Below, piece after piece: positions 22,448-34,930 of a stretch of DNA of 64,000 nucleotides. Position 1 is the stretch's first letter; each line of letters begins with the position of its first letter. Below the pieces are notes generated by a model. The model saw only the letters and a list, made by a program, of their open reading frames with translations, did not search any database and was not told the DNA's origin. The stretch is taken from positions 318,290,709 through 318,354,708 of the forward strand of contig NC_090725.1 in assembly GCF_036898095.1 (NCBI RefSeq). The letters are read 5' to 3'. The DNA comes from Palaemon carinicauda. Lineage: Eukaryota > Arthropoda > Malacostraca > Decapoda > Palaemonidae. A program made the position numbers and the translations under genes.

Positions 22448-24222
22448 CCTGGCTGATTTACTCCCTTCTTCCTACATACCCTAGCTACATGCCCATCTGC
22501 ACCACATTCAGTACACTTACCCCGTGGCTCCTTGCACATTCTAGCATAATGACCATCCTTACCACAATTACCGCAAATCACATTTGTACGATTACTCCGA
22601 CATCCACTCGCTATGTGCCCTGTCATACCACACCGATAACATTTTACCCCTTTCTCTTTCTTGCACTCGCTAATTCTATGCCCTACCTCACCACATCCAA
22701 AACAAGCACCAAGAGCCCATCTACATTCATTCTTCTTATGTCCTACTTTCCCACATCTATAACACTTCTCTTCACGGATACAACTACCTGACCTATCTTG
22801 CGGCGCACTAGCACTCCTATCCCTCCAAACCTGATTCCCTTGCCTAAACCCTTCATTTGTCCTTACAGGTATTCCCACATTACTCGCCCTAACACTCCTA
22901 TCTACTACACTATCAGCTACCCTCATCGGTCCTCTCATAACAGCATCTCTAAAACTAACAAATTCTGGCACACTTTCCTCCATTCCAGTTCTTACACTCA
23001 CAGATTTACCTTTTTTCATACACCTATCCAACTCGTAATCCTCAACTATCTCTAAAATATCATCCCATGTCAATCTTTCTTTCGTTCACCTCATTTTCTC
23101 CTTCCGTTTCAAATTAACAAACTCAGCAACATTCTCGGGTACAGTAGCCAAAAACTTCCTCATTAACTCCTTATTCTCATTTATACCTTCATCCCCATAC
23201 TTCTTCCTAGCTAAAGTTTCCAACCTACATACGTACATTGATATCGCTTCTCCTGCATTCATCCGTGCTTCATCAAAATCATTCTTACGCTTATACTTAA
23301 CACTCCCTTTCATACGTTTTACCTGCTCAATTATTCTCGTTTTCACACTTTCATAATCAACGTCCCCTACACTCATTATCACTCCATACATCGTCAACAA
23401 ATACCCAGTCAAATATTCTCCTAACTCCCTAGCCCAAATTCTTTTACTATCACCATACTTATCCTGACAATACCTCTCATACTCCTTGAAAAAATCATAT
23501 ACATCCCTACTGCTATGCTCATTGAACCTTTCACACCGAGGTACCTCTCTCATAAACACAGTCTTACACACATCACGTTCATTCTCACTGCTATCATCAC
23601 TGTCTACTCCCTTGTTACCTTCTTCCTCATTCGAATATAATGAATCCACTTCCACACTTAAATTCCTATCCTTAACCATTCCCTTCTTACCCTTTTTCTT
23701 ACTTACCACTTTCACCCATTCACGATCGTCCTTGCTATCAGCCTGATACTTTTTCTTCCCTTTCTTCACATCACTTTTACCTTTCCTTTCATCTTTCCTC
23801 TCACCTTTCTGTTCATCCTTACTATGCCTAATTCCCTTATCTTCAACATCACCATCACTATTACTACTATCACTATCACTTCCTTTCCCATTATCACCTA
23901 CCTTATCCTTCTCTTCCACTACCAACCCATTGCCCGAAGCTGAGGACACTCCTCCGACTGCACCTTCACCCATTATAGTTTTCATCATCCCCATGACTTG
24001 CCCCATCATATCTTCCATTCGTTTCTCTATTCGTTCTTCATTCTCTCGCATCCTCATCTCAACACATTCTTCCACTCTCTCTACTGTCCCCTTTAACTCC
24101 CTAAGCTCCTTCTGCATCGCCGCATTCTCCCAGTTCAACCTCTCATTCTCTATTAGCAACCTCTCCTCACGCTCCTTACTCAGCCGCAATTCCTCCTCTA
24201 AAGCCTTATATTTACCTTCCAT
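22432..24222 (-). CDS. Gag with five CCHC zinc knuckles, interrupted by one TGA
   Basis: One frame of 597 codons from the ATG at 24,222 to TAG at 22,432, broken once by TGA at 23,086-23,088. Residues 1-~85 are a strong coiled coil ('EEELRLSKEREERLLIENER' and onward). A long acidic and lysine-rich linker follows. Then comes a retrotransposon Gag capsid-like region ('YDFFKEYERYCQDKYG', 'ISMYVCRLETLARKKYG', 'VPENVAEFVNLKRKEK') that continues past the TGA as 'TWDDILEIVEDYE'. The C-terminal part has five CX2CX4HX4C knuckles at 22,764-22,474. The stop lies inside the conserved capsid region, where a coding copy must read through, so a nonsense mutation is the simplest reading. No ATG starts the second part. 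Confidence 0.88.
22435..22441 (-). promoter_or_regulatory. -1 frameshift slippery heptamer GGGAAAC
   Basis: In the gag frame the site reads G GGA AAC followed at once by the TAG stop (22,432-22,434). Slipping back one base gives GGG AAA CTA, the pol frame. GGGAAAC is an established X XXY YYZ slippery site in retroviruses. The window in which both frames are open is only about 45 bases, which places the shift here. I did not establish a downstream pseudoknot. Confidence 0.8.
23086..23088 (-). other. In-frame TGA in gag
   Basis: The context is AAA ATG AGG TGA ACG AAA. The protein homology is continuous on both sides. A CGA to TGA transition at a CpG would explain it. Confidence 0.85.
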
Positions 24223-24300
24223 TTTTCTTCAACCTTAATTCTAAATTTGTATCCTATCAGTCCTTCGTCAAAGAGTCCAGCTATCAGTCCCGCCTCAGCA

Positions 24301-24318
24301 GTCCCTGTTCGGGCGCCA
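24301..24318 (-). other. Primer binding site matching tRNA-Lys3
   Basis: On the minus strand, TGGCGCCCGAACAGGGAC, six bases (ttattt) after the 5' LTR. It is the complement of the 3' end of tRNA-Lys(UUU), the same 18-mer used by lentiviruses. The leader from here to the gag ATG is only about 80 bases. Confidence 0.92.
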
Positions 24319-24324
24319 AAATAA

Positions 24325-25333
24325 TGTGGCGGGATGTCAACAAAACACAACCCCCCACACCCTTGATCACTCTAACAGACAATTATCTCCACAAAACAAA
24401 CTTTCCCCTTACGTTATCAACTGGACTCTTGGACAGAAAGAAAATGAAAGCAAAACATGACCTTAATGCTATATTTCTTACAAACTAAAATAATTAATAC
24501 AAAAAACCCTTCCACAATCAATTAAACACTTAACATCCACAACCAAAATAATTAGACTTAAAATTAATCTTTAACTTAATAAGTATACCAAAAAACGTAA
24601 CACCATTCAAATGAAAAAAAACCCTAACAAACTTAAAACTAAACTCGACCACAACCAAAATGTATATTATATTTTACGGGACATCGACATTGTCCTCAAC
24701 ACAAAGCCAAACTGTCTTTTATGGCAAACGGGACTATATGCAGTTCGTCAACTGAACTGAACAGTCAATTAGTGGTCATCATCATCATCATCGTCGTCAT
24801 CATTATCATCGACATCATCATCATCATACACAATCTTTATAAACAGGCCAGGTCATCGACAATCGTTAATCCAAAAAAAGCAGTCTAAATATGATCAGTT
24901 CCAGGCCAGGTCATCAACAGTAATCCACTTTCAAAAAATTTAGTCACTCCAAAGGAGGAATCACAGCCTGCCAAAATAAAAAAGAAAAACACTTACGAAC
25001 ACTTCTAGCTAACTGAACTATCGCACTATAATCAAAGATAAATAATAAATTGTTCCTATCATTCACAATCACGATAAGCAAAGATAAACAAAACTGTACT
25101 TACTGTCAAAATAATCAAAACACTTCCACGCTGGTAAGAAAAATAATAGATATAATCCAGCATTCAATCACACAACTGCTTCAGGACGCAGTCAATCAAA
25201 AAAAGCATTCGCTCCGAAACATTCACCACTGTCGTAACCTTACTAAAAATGTAAACAAACAATCTCATTTGTACCAACAGTCTTTCTCACCACAAACGAT
25301 CGTTAACCTAACTACTTTCGCTCGCTAACACAA

Positions 25334-25403
<70 letters not shown>

Positions 25404-25463
25404 CTCTCTCTCAGGATTTGGCAAAACCAAAAATAAAATAAAACAAAAAATAAATCCTCCACA
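24325..25463 (-). repeat. 5' LTR of the Gypsy-like element
   Basis: Length 1,139 bp, holding the promoter for the element's RNA. It differs from the other LTR at a few positions (for example near 24,435, 24,441, 24,761, 24,798 and 25,127) and in the length and interruptions of its (CT)n run (25,336-25,412). Confidence 0.95.
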
Positions 25464-26689
25464 ATCTGAGGAGACCTGGAGCCCTGTCTGTTGATGCAGT
25501 GAACTATCATCTTACTGTCAAGAACTAATTTGATGTGTGATTTTTTCTTTGGGATAAGGCTCATCAGAGTTAGAAAGACTGCCATAGCCTCCAGAATGTT
25601 GATATGGAACTTCTGAAATGTGGTTGACCACTAACCCTGTGTCCTCTTGGAAAGGGGAATGTCTCCCCCAACCCGGTTCCAAGGCGTCCGTGTGAATACT
25701 CTAGTCACGGAAGAAGGATACCGTAGAGGAACATGAGTCGACAAGCCCTTGTCAGTGGGCCATGGCTTGAGATGTTTGAGCAGCAAAGCCAGGTTTTTGA
25801 GGAAAATCTCTTCGAGCATTTGATGCCTTTCTTCTTTGAGTCTTGCTTTTAGGATTACGTCTATCATGGGAGCGAACTGTAGAGATCCTAAGACCACTTT
25901 CCTGTTTATGTCTGGTGATTACCTTCGACCGAAGTAAGCACCTGACAGATTATGCGATTTCATTTTTCTTGCCTTGCAGTCGAAAAAGGATGTATGACTT
26001 TAGATTCCAGTGAAGACCTTAGTCATTGGAAATCTTGAGCTGGAGATAGTCTCAACTTTTTGAGGTTGATCGGAAAGCACAGAAAATGTAGGAATTTTTT
26101 GACTTCTTGAACTGATAGAAAACATTCCGACTTCGTTGCTGCCCGAAAACATTCCGACTTCGTTGCTGCCCAGACTAGTCAGTCGTCTAAGTAAACCATC
26201 ACATGATTGCCTGTGTTCAATAGTTGTCGGACAACGGCCTCGACTAGTTTTGTGAAAATCCTTGGAGCTATACTAAGCCCAAAGGGCATACCTCTGAATA
26301 CGTATACCTTTCCTGCCAGTCTGAAACTAAGGTGAGGGGAGAAGTGCCAACCTAACGGAAGATATCAATAGGCATCAGAAAGATCTATGGAAATGGTGTA
26401 GACCCACTGGGGTAGCAGGGTCTGTATTTGCAAGATAGTCAGTATCTGGAACTTGTCGTTCAGAATAATTTGTTTAGTTGGAACAAGTCCAGAACAGTTG
26501 GAAGAGTGTTCAAATCTTTCCTGGGCACGCAGGATAGTTGCCCTTGAAAGTTCATGGATTTTGTGCAATGGATGACTCCGTTTTGGAGAAAAACCTGTAC
26601 GTTATCCTCCAAGAATGGGGTTGTGGGTTGAAAGAACCTCTTGAACGGGGTTGGTTTCTATCTCCATTTCCAGTTTAATTCCTCTGAAA
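25464..26689 (-). pseudogene. DIRS-B1 RT and RNase H 5' half (broken)
   Basis: On the minus strand, 'HKIHELSRATILRAQERFEH' (26,568 on) and the block around 26,400 ('WVYTISIDLSDAY', RT motif A) align with 35,600-35,370 of DIRS-B2. Further down, the 'VHCINRQGSRSPQI' RNase H block (25,520-25,475) abuts the LTR insertion. The YLDD region near 26,190 is wrecked by stops. Confidence 0.78.
26118..26171. repeat. Exact 27-bp tandem duplication
   Basis: 'gaaaacattccgacttcgtt' plus 'gctgccc' is present twice head to tail, with no differences. The corresponding DIRS-B2 site has one copy. It is probably a recent replication slip. Confidence 0.95.
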
Positions 26690-26690
26690 C

Positions 26691-26741
<51 letters not shown>

Positions 26742-26975
26742 TTGCTAAGCTACAACCATAGTTAGAAAAGCAGGATGCTATAAGCCCAAGGGCTCCAACA
26801 GGGAAAATAACCCAGTGAGGAAAGGAAAAAAAAGGAAATAAAATATTTTAAGAACAGTAACATTAAAATAAATATCTCCTATATAAACTATAAAAGCTTT
26901 AACAAAACAAGAGGAAGATAAATAAGATAGAATAGTGTGCTCAAGTGTACCCTCAAGCAAGAGAACCTAAGGATC
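26690..26975 (-). repeat. SINE-like repeat with (ATT)n tail, copy 2
   Basis: An inverted copy of the element at 270-533, with an (ATT)n tail at 26,693-26,741, inserted in DIRS-B1. Flanking 'ggatcgaactcc.attgatcc' matches the uninterrupted DIRS-B2 sequence near 35,700. Confidence 0.85.
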
Positions 26976-28920
26976 GAACTCCAATTGATCCCTAAGAAAA
27001 TAAAGACTTCCCTCTACAAGGAGCTACTCATTGTTGTTGTGAATTACCTGCTTCTTTAAATGCCTTGCCTCTACTTCCTCGGCCACTAGATTGACCGCCC
27101 TTTCCAGACCTTCCTCTGCTGCTAACACTATTCTTTTGTAGTGGCAAAGGTTGGAGACTGTGACATATACTGCTGGGGAACCGTGTACACAGTCCGGGTG
27201 ATCATGGAAATTGAGGACATCGTGACAGTAATGACTTTCTTGCCTTTAAAGGGTCTCCTAGCCTTCTTGCCTTTGGGTTGAGGTCCTTCTTTGGGTTGAA
27301 TTTCCTCTTATAGGACATACCCCACATTTGCATAAGGCTCTTTTACTCCTGAGCTGCTTTGTCCATTACTTCCTTGACCAAGTTCTGAGGATAGAGATCT
27401 TTCCCCCAGATGTTTGAGTCAATCAACTTTCTAGGTTCATTCCTAATAGTTGCTGCGGTTAGGACATGTTCTCTGCATGCTCTACAGGATAAAAAGAAAG
27501 CATGTAGATCTCTGTAGAAAGTAGCCAGATGAGTCTTTGCTGGGACTGTGAATAGGTTTGAGTTGGAATAGTTCCCAATAAACAATTCCATACAGGAATG
27601 ATGGGACAAAGAAGAAGATAGCCTGTCGTTGGCTTCCAATTCTTCTTTCAAAAGGAATTCAGGAAGTCTAGGCAACCTTTCATTGAATTGTTTGCCTCCA
27701 ATGTCCCTATCCAGCTTTCCGACAGTAAAGGTGTGTTGGACATCTTCCCAGCTGTCCGTGTCATAAGGAAGAGCTAGGGAGGTAAGTTTGCACTCCTCTA
27801 GCACTGGCAATGGTCTACCTTCCATTACTGCCTTCTTCACAGCCTCTAAACATTTTGAGGCGAAGGGAAAGGCAGTATCTTTGGGAGCAACAAACCTGGC
27901 CTGCATTCTGCCGAAGGCAGAAGTTGAGTATTAGTGAATTTGGCCATCTTGAGTTCCTTAACCAATAAGGATTGAGCCTTGTTGTGGTTCAAAATGATAG
28001 TTTCCTTAGGGATTGTATCACCTCTAATTATCAATAGATGAGTAGAATTCTAAGTTGGAGACAGGCTTAAAACTCATAACTTCTCCAATGTGGAGTTACC
28101 CCATACTTAGAGCCATATGCTCAGCATAACGCCAAGGATTCTTAGCCAAGCAATCTGGTAGGCTTGACGCTGGAGTAGCCTTGGACATAGGTGCCTGCTG
28201 AAAAGCCCCCATCTTGGCTTCCAGGGATGCTTGAGCTCGTTTATGTTTGGCATGTATATTTTCCATGAATGCTTACATGGATGCCATAAACTCCAAGTGA
28301 CCAAGTAATGAAGTTGTACTTAGCGTAGGAACATGAGTAGAAATGGGGGTGGGGGCAGCAGAAACAGGGATGGGTGATTGAGCCGGAGAAGTCCTAAGCA
28401 CTGTACTCTCCTGATGGACATCTAGGGACTGATCAGAGGTTTCCGTATTCAGTAGGATCCTCTCCTTCTCTAACAACACAGAAGAAGTTGTCGGCATGTC
28501 GTCAGCCTATAGTCTCATCACTTGAAGAGCATCCTGAACTTTATTATAGGCATGATCCAACAGTAACGGCGGGAGTTTAACCACCGGTAACTGGTGACCA
28601 AAATCAGCAGTCACCTCAGCCTTGGGAAAGAGGAGGTCCTTGAATTATATGGAAGGAAGGTAAGGGGCACCGTGGTGAGAGTTCTTCTAAAACCCTCTTA
28701 CCCAGTGTTGAATGGTCTTCTGACTCCGCGCTTTCTCATCCTGGAAGATGTCGGTAGTGCGAAAGTCAGTGTCTATCAGGACTCTGCAGATTTTGCAGTT
28801 GGAAGGTTTCCAAATTGCAAATGACCCTTTGGAAACATGACAGTCTGCATGCTTCCAGCAAGTCTTGTGGCCATAGGGAAACTTGACCCACCTGGTACAG
28901 GTTACCGTTGAACACACCAT
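26976..28920 (-). pseudogene. DIRS-B1 gag-like ORF (broken)
   Basis: Minus-strand pieces: 28,920-28,687 starts with a Cys/His cluster ('CSTVTC', 'YGHKTCWKHADC', 'NCKIC') that looks like a zinc-binding head. 28,497-28,273 is a Ser/Thr/Pro-rich linker. 28,034-27,846 and 27,906-27,343 carry the conserved body ('LLVKELKMAKFTNTQL', 'SCRACREHVLTAATIR', 'LIDSNIWGKDLYP'). All align with 37,628-35,712 of DIRS-B2. Frameshifts separate them. The zinc head is in one frame here but frameshifted in DIRS-B2. Confidence 0.7.
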
Positions 28921-31139
28921 GTCATCAGCAACCTATAAAGAAAGAAAACTCCAATGAGTACAAGTCCTTAAAAAATTTCCAATCTTAAAAATATCATATA
29001 AATAAATATTCGATAGAAATGTATTATAAAAATATTTCTAGAATAAAAATTTTTACCGCACATATTATGGCTACAGCAACACTACAGTGGAGATTCAGCT
29101 TAGAACTCTTTAGAGATTCATGAACAACTATAAAAGACAGTGTGGCAGAAAATAGAGAGAAGTGTCACATCAGTGGAACACCATTACCCCCAAAGTCAGT
29201 CTATTAGGCAACCTAAGGTGGCAAATTCACTCATCATCCTGCCTAAGCAAGCCGGCAGCAACTGCTCCTGAGGCGGCAGCAGCCAGGTCTAAGGCGGCAG
29301 CTATTCCTAGCAACCATGGCATCATGAACTGACATTGCAACACCCCAAGGATGTCGACACAACACGGTGAAGTCAATGACCAGTCGACAAGGATAAAGGG
29401 GACGATCCTAAATGGAAAAAGTCCACAATCAGGGTGAAAGGCACATGAATGAAAGGCAGTAGATAAGTAAACATGCCAGGACCTGGTCATTATCATTAAA
29501 TCGTGGAAAAAAGGGGTTAGCACTAAAGATAATGAGAGTTGTACAAGATGGCCAGGAAGCCAAGAATTGAAAATTCAAGGGATATCCTGACACCTAGACA
29601 GGATCCAATCGAGCAACTTCAGAAGATAATGTTCCTCAGATATGGAAGAGGAAAACGAGGTATAGATTACCAGTCTAAGGCGTGGAAGGCGGGTCCCCCA
29701 TAGACCACTCACATCCAAAGCTAGAAGAACTCAAGGTGACAAGACTGGAAGCAAGGACAGAAGGCAACTCTTCTGCCAGGATAAAATGACCAGGCAAAGG
29801 AGTTGGGGCCACAGCAAAAGGTACATAGCTCAGGATGAGAAGCTGTAGTCATAGACTAGGCAACTATGAAGGCAGTAGAGGAGAACCACAACGGGTGCTA
29901 GCTCTCCACCTGGATAGGGTCAAGCCATAAATACTGTACAGGCAAGCCTAGCCTACATAGCGGAAGAGGGAAACTCATTTGCTTTGGTAAGTAGACTAGA
30001 CAAAAGGAACTGTAGTTCCTAAGACAGTAAAGGCATATTGCCTAACTAGGAAGGGGAAGGGGCAAATATACTACCCAAGAATGGTCTCTAGGGTAGCAGA
30101 GAGAATAATCTAGGAAAGGATTAAAAATCTCTCCTACCTAGAGCCAGACTAGATAGCCCTCAAGCTATCCCGTCCATCTATATAGCAGCAAAGGACACTT
30201 CAGTCGCCAAACTTACACAGCAATTAGATACACCAGCAAGCACAGAAAAAAGGAGGGGGGTGGAGGGAGACTCAGAAATTAGAGAGGCGGCAGGACAGGA
30301 AGGGCTAACTGTAGCATTAGAACTAATAGGGCGTTCTGAGGGGTCTGCAGTAAGAAGGCACAGAGAATGGGTCCTCACAACCAGCCGCTAGCCTACCAAA
30401 AACTAAGAAGGAAAGCCTAGGAATGGGTAAGGTGGCACTAAAGGGAGGTGTATCTGTTAGCATTAGAACAAGGCAATGTGTTCAATGGATGGACAGGAAG
30501 TAGACACAGGGAACAAGTTCCCGTGATCCATGCCGCTTGGCCAAACACACAGGCTAAGTGGATGAGTGAAAAACAGGCACCCTAGGACAATTGTAAAACC
30601 CTATCCAAGGCTCCCAGAAGGGCCTTCAGGACTGCAGCTCCCTACTATGACGCATCAATAGCATGGGAGGATGGGCAGCCTCACAAAACCAGTAAGGTTA
30701 AATGACAGAAGGAGCTGGTGCACAAGTACATATTCAGCAGTTATGGCCGATGTCCAGGGTAGAGTTAGCCTAAGTCAAGACTGATAAAATATGCATATGC
30801 AGACTATAGTAGAAGAGGGGGGATACACAATAATCATACTATAATTGTAATAGAATAATCTAAAACACATTTTTACAATACTAAGACAAAATAATGAAGC
30901 ATTTCTGAGCCATTTGGATACATGAGTTGCCGGCAACAGCCATGCGACAGCTGCAGGCAATAAAATACATGCACATCATAAAATACGGTGTGGAGACGAA
31001 AAATTCTCCAACACAAAATGAAACGGTACTCAACTTAGTTGATGAGGAAGCTGAAGCATCCATGATTACAATATCACTCAATAAAGCCAAGAAAACACGC
31101 AGAAAAAAACTCCAAGCGAACGGCAAGATGGAGCTGCAA
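28921..31139 (-). other. DIRS-B1 5' non-coding region
   Basis: No coding frame. It is purine-rich on the plus strand, with recurring 'gcctagcct', 'aagacaagaggcac'-like and 'gcctcaccaaac'-like words shared with 37,629-40,154 of DIRS-B2. Confidence 0.6.
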
Positions 31140-32225
<1,086 letters not shown>

Positions 32226-32307
32226 AGGACCAGCCATTGCATGACGCAAGGTCCCACAATGAGAATTGGGAGGGGATGGAAAGTAACAGGCGGGTATCTG
32301 GACGACA

Positions 32308-32395
32308 GGGCTCTCTCGCCCAAAAATAGATTTTTCCTATGTCAAAATCCGTTTTTTGGGCTCGAGCCATGTCATCCTGATGGAAGTGTACCAGA
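32308..32395. repeat. DIRS-B2 internal complementary region
   Basis: 'cgcccaaaaatagatttttc' followed by 'ctatgtcaaaatccgt' is the complement of the tip at 31,885-31,925. The following 'gggctcgagccatgtcatcc' is the complement of the other tip at 40,440-40,472. Confidence 0.9.
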
Positions 32396-33000
32396 GAATT
32401 ATCATTCCCAGTTGTGGCCAGGAGAGTTTTAACCCTCTACACCCCATAGACATAATCACACTTCCTGTATCATTGGTAACTATGGTACCAAGCTATAGGG
32501 CAAGCGATATGTTTGTAAAAGGTAGGAGCAAAGGAAATCAACGTCACAGTCCCACTCACTGTGGAGATCATCTTTGTCTCCAGAAGATTGATTGATTGAT
32601 TGAAAGTTTTCTGTGTCTCCAGAAGAGGAAAAACAAAGTCTATAAAAGATAGGTTAAAAATTGAGGTACACTACTTTTATTTTGTACAGTAGGTCCAATA
32701 AAAGGAAATGCAAAAAGGAGCAACAGTCTTTTATTATTTCCAAAAGATGCATAAATGTAACATTAATCAATTGTAACATTATATGCAGTAGATATATACA
32801 GAAAACCGAAGTTTTCCGACCCCAAAATTATGTAACAGAGTAATAAAATACTGTAGTAAAACTCATGACATACATGGAAAAATATCATCTTTGATTCTTT
32901 ATAATAATAAATAGTACATTGAAAAGAGAAACATGAGTCCCCTTGCAAAATGTGGACTGAGATGTCCCAACCATTCAGTCTATAAGTCCGTATACAACAC
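32396..33000 (-). other. DIRS-B2 3' non-coding segment
   Basis: AT-rich sequence between the recombinase stop and the complementary region, with no frame. A (TTGA)n-like run 'gattgattgattga' lies near 32,586. Confidence 0.55.
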
Positions 33001-33849
33001 TTAAGAAGCTGGTTTAATCACACTACCAGCGGCTACCACGAAGTGTTTAATCTCTTCCAACTGACGTAGGTAATGATTGAAGAACACTCTTGAAGATTTC
33101 CATCCCGTGTAAGCCTGTAAACTTACAAAGGACATAGATTGGAAAAAATTTAAGGAAGAGGCAACTTTTCTAGGGTTATGACCCACTGAAATACTTTCTG
33201 GGTCAGCCCTTTTGATGAAGTAGGGGAGTTTTGACCTTAGCTGTTTCAGAGAAAGGTTAGATCCTGTAGACTCCCCTTTAAAAAGTTGACCGCCCTTAAA
33301 GGCCCGGCTCTTGTATAGGTAGGCTTTAAGGCTCTCCTTGGGGCACAGAGAAGGGTCCTCCTGCAGTGGAACAATTTTCCACGGCACCCAGCGTTTCTTG
33401 GGAAGTTCGTTTTTCGCCAAGAATGCAGGATCTGGATAAAGGTTTACCTCTCCCGTATCTGAGAATTCAATGTGGCCATCATCCCTTGAAAGGGGCACAA
33501 TCTCATTGACTCTAGCACCAGAAGCCATAACAAGCAAATTGATAGATTTCTTAGTAAGATCCCTCAGAGAGGCAGAGGCGTTATCTATCGAAGAGGCAAA
33601 GTGCAAGACTCTACCCAACGACCATGAAATAGCCTTGGGAGGAGCATTAGGTTTCAGTTTAGCACAAGTCTTCGGCATCTTATTGAATAGTTCGCTATTG
33701 AGTTTGATATCAAAAGCATAGGCAATCGGTCTAGTTAGTGCCGACTTACATGAGGCAATAGTTGTCAAGGCTAGACCTTGATCGTGTAGTGAAATGAAGA
33801 AAAAAATACAGAAGTCCATAGAAATAGAAAAAGGCTGAGGACTTTTCAC
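33001..33849 (-). CDS. DIRS-B2 tyrosine recombinase (intact frame)
   Basis: 282 residues, from the first in-frame Met; the true N-terminus may lie upstream, since the domain in DIRS is normally part of a larger protein. The catalytic set is complete: R113 in 'MASGARVNEIVPL', H224-x-x-R227 in 'VGHNPRKVASSL', W250 in 'TGWKSS', and the nucleophile Y260 in 'VFFNHYLRQL'. The N-terminal ~100 residues are the core-binding helical part ('TTIASCKSALTRPIAYAF'). It would integrate circular DIRS DNA. An intact frame amid broken gag and RT suggests recent decay or luck. Confidence 0.88.
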   Translation of the reverse strand: MKSPQPFSISMDFCIFFFISLHDQGLALTTIASCKSALTRPIAYAFDIKLNSELFNKMPKTCAKLKPNAPPKAISWSLGRVLHFASSIDNASASLRDLTKKSINLLVMASGARVNEIVPLSRDDGHIEFSDTGEVNLYPDPAFLAKNELPKKRWVPWKIVPLQEDPSLCPKESLKAYLYKSRAFKGGQLFKGESTGSNLSLKQLRSKLPYFIKRADPESISVGHNPRKVASSLNFFQSMSFVSLQAYTGWKSSRVFFNHYLRQLEEIKHFVVAAGSVIKPAS

Positions 33850-34930
33850 GAATGCAACCTATTTTTTCCAGGAAAACAAATATTGTCATTTTGTGGTGTT
33901 GGACTTGTACTTTTCTACAAAGTCAATTCTTTCCCTTGCAACTCCAAATTTTCTTTGAGCTGCGAGGGCGAGAAAATCATTAGCTGAATGGTTTTCGTTA
34001 TCCAGGAAGAAGCGAAGACAGTTTTCTATTGAACAACCTTAGACAGCACAGGAGATGGTAGGGAGATCTGGAGGGGTTTGAGTTCCAGAACAAGAGGGTA
34101 CCAATTGCTCTTGGGCCACTTGGGAGCCGCTGCTTTTCCCTTGAAAGTCCACAGTTTGTTCAGTACTTTCAGGTTGAATGGAGGAAATAGGTAGATGAGA
34201 CTACTGGTTCCAATCCAGAGACATCGCATCCATTCCTGTCGCTTCCGGGTCTAAGTTTGGTGCTATATATCGGGGAAGTTTTTTGTTAAAGCTTGTCGCA
34301 AAGAGATCAATTTGCAGTCCTGGGACTTGCTCTAGAATGTAACAGAATTATTTTGTGTCCAGAGACCATTCTGTTTCCTGAGGCTTGTATCTCGACAGGG
34401 CGTCCGCCGCAACATTGCAAACCCTTTGGAGGTGAACTGCTGAAAGATGCCATTTCCTCCTTTTTGCTAAAGAGAGAATGGCTAGGATTACATGGTTGAT
34501 CTGAGGAGATCTGGAGCCCTGTCTGTTGACACAATGCCCTACTGTGTTGTTGTCGATGACCAATTTGACGTGTTATTTCGTCTTTGGGCATAATCTCTTC
34601 AGAATCAGAAACACTGAACTTTGATGTGAAACTTCTGAAATTCAATCGACCACTGACCCTGCACTTTCTTGGAGGAAGAGTGTCCTCCACAACCTTGTTC
34701 CAAGGCGTCTGTATGAATAGTCACGGAAGGAGGAGAGTACTGAAGAGGGACGTCGTTTGATAGTGGACCATGGCTTGAGCTGCTTCCGCAGTAAGGCTGG
34801 GGTTTGTGGTGAAGATCTCTCTGAGCATTGGATGCCTTTTTCTCCAGCCTCTGTTGGCATTTTTGAGAATTGCTTTAAAGATTGGGTACATCATGGCAGC
34901 GAGCTGTAATGACCCAACGACCCTTTCTTG
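33850..34930 (-). pseudogene. DIRS-B2 RNase H and linker (broken)
   Basis: One frame (34,860-34,348, interrupted near 34,640-34,565) holds 'KLVIDNNTVGHCVNRQGSRS' and 'NVAADALSRYKPQETEW', the RNase H core and end. DIRS RT-linked RNase H removes the RNA template. The linker towards the recombinase (34,347-33,850) has multiple stops. Confidence 0.75.

Larger units (their letters stand above)
16137..25463 (-). mobile_element. Ty3/Gypsy-like LTR retrotransposon with unusual pol, inserted in DIRS-B1
   Basis: The element is 9,327 bp and reads on the minus strand: 5' LTR 25,463-24,325, primer site 24,318-24,301, gag 24,222-22,432, pol part 1 (protease, RT, RNase H) 22,447-19,901, pol part 2 (transmembrane, second retropepsin-like domain, integrase) 19,888-17,315, polypurine tract about 17,290-17,274, 3' LTR 17,273-16,137. 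The domain order RT, RNase H, integrase is Gypsy-type. It interrupts the RNase H of DIRS-B1 and is flanked by a 4-bp duplication, ATCT. The two LTRs differ by only about five substitutions outside the (CT)n run, so the insertion is recent. No envelope gene is visible. Two in-frame stops (23,086-23,088 and 19,901-19,903) make the status of this copy uncertain. Confidence 0.95.

Noticed and set aside
17315..24222. Envelope gene in the LTR element (retrovirus)
   Set aside because: No frame between integrase and the 3' LTR. The transmembrane segment is at the start of the integrase ORF and lacks glycoprotein features.
17745..24238. Plus-strand frames of 70-160 codons across the Gypsy-like element
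   Set aside because: Low-complexity shadows opposite gag and pol; no homology.
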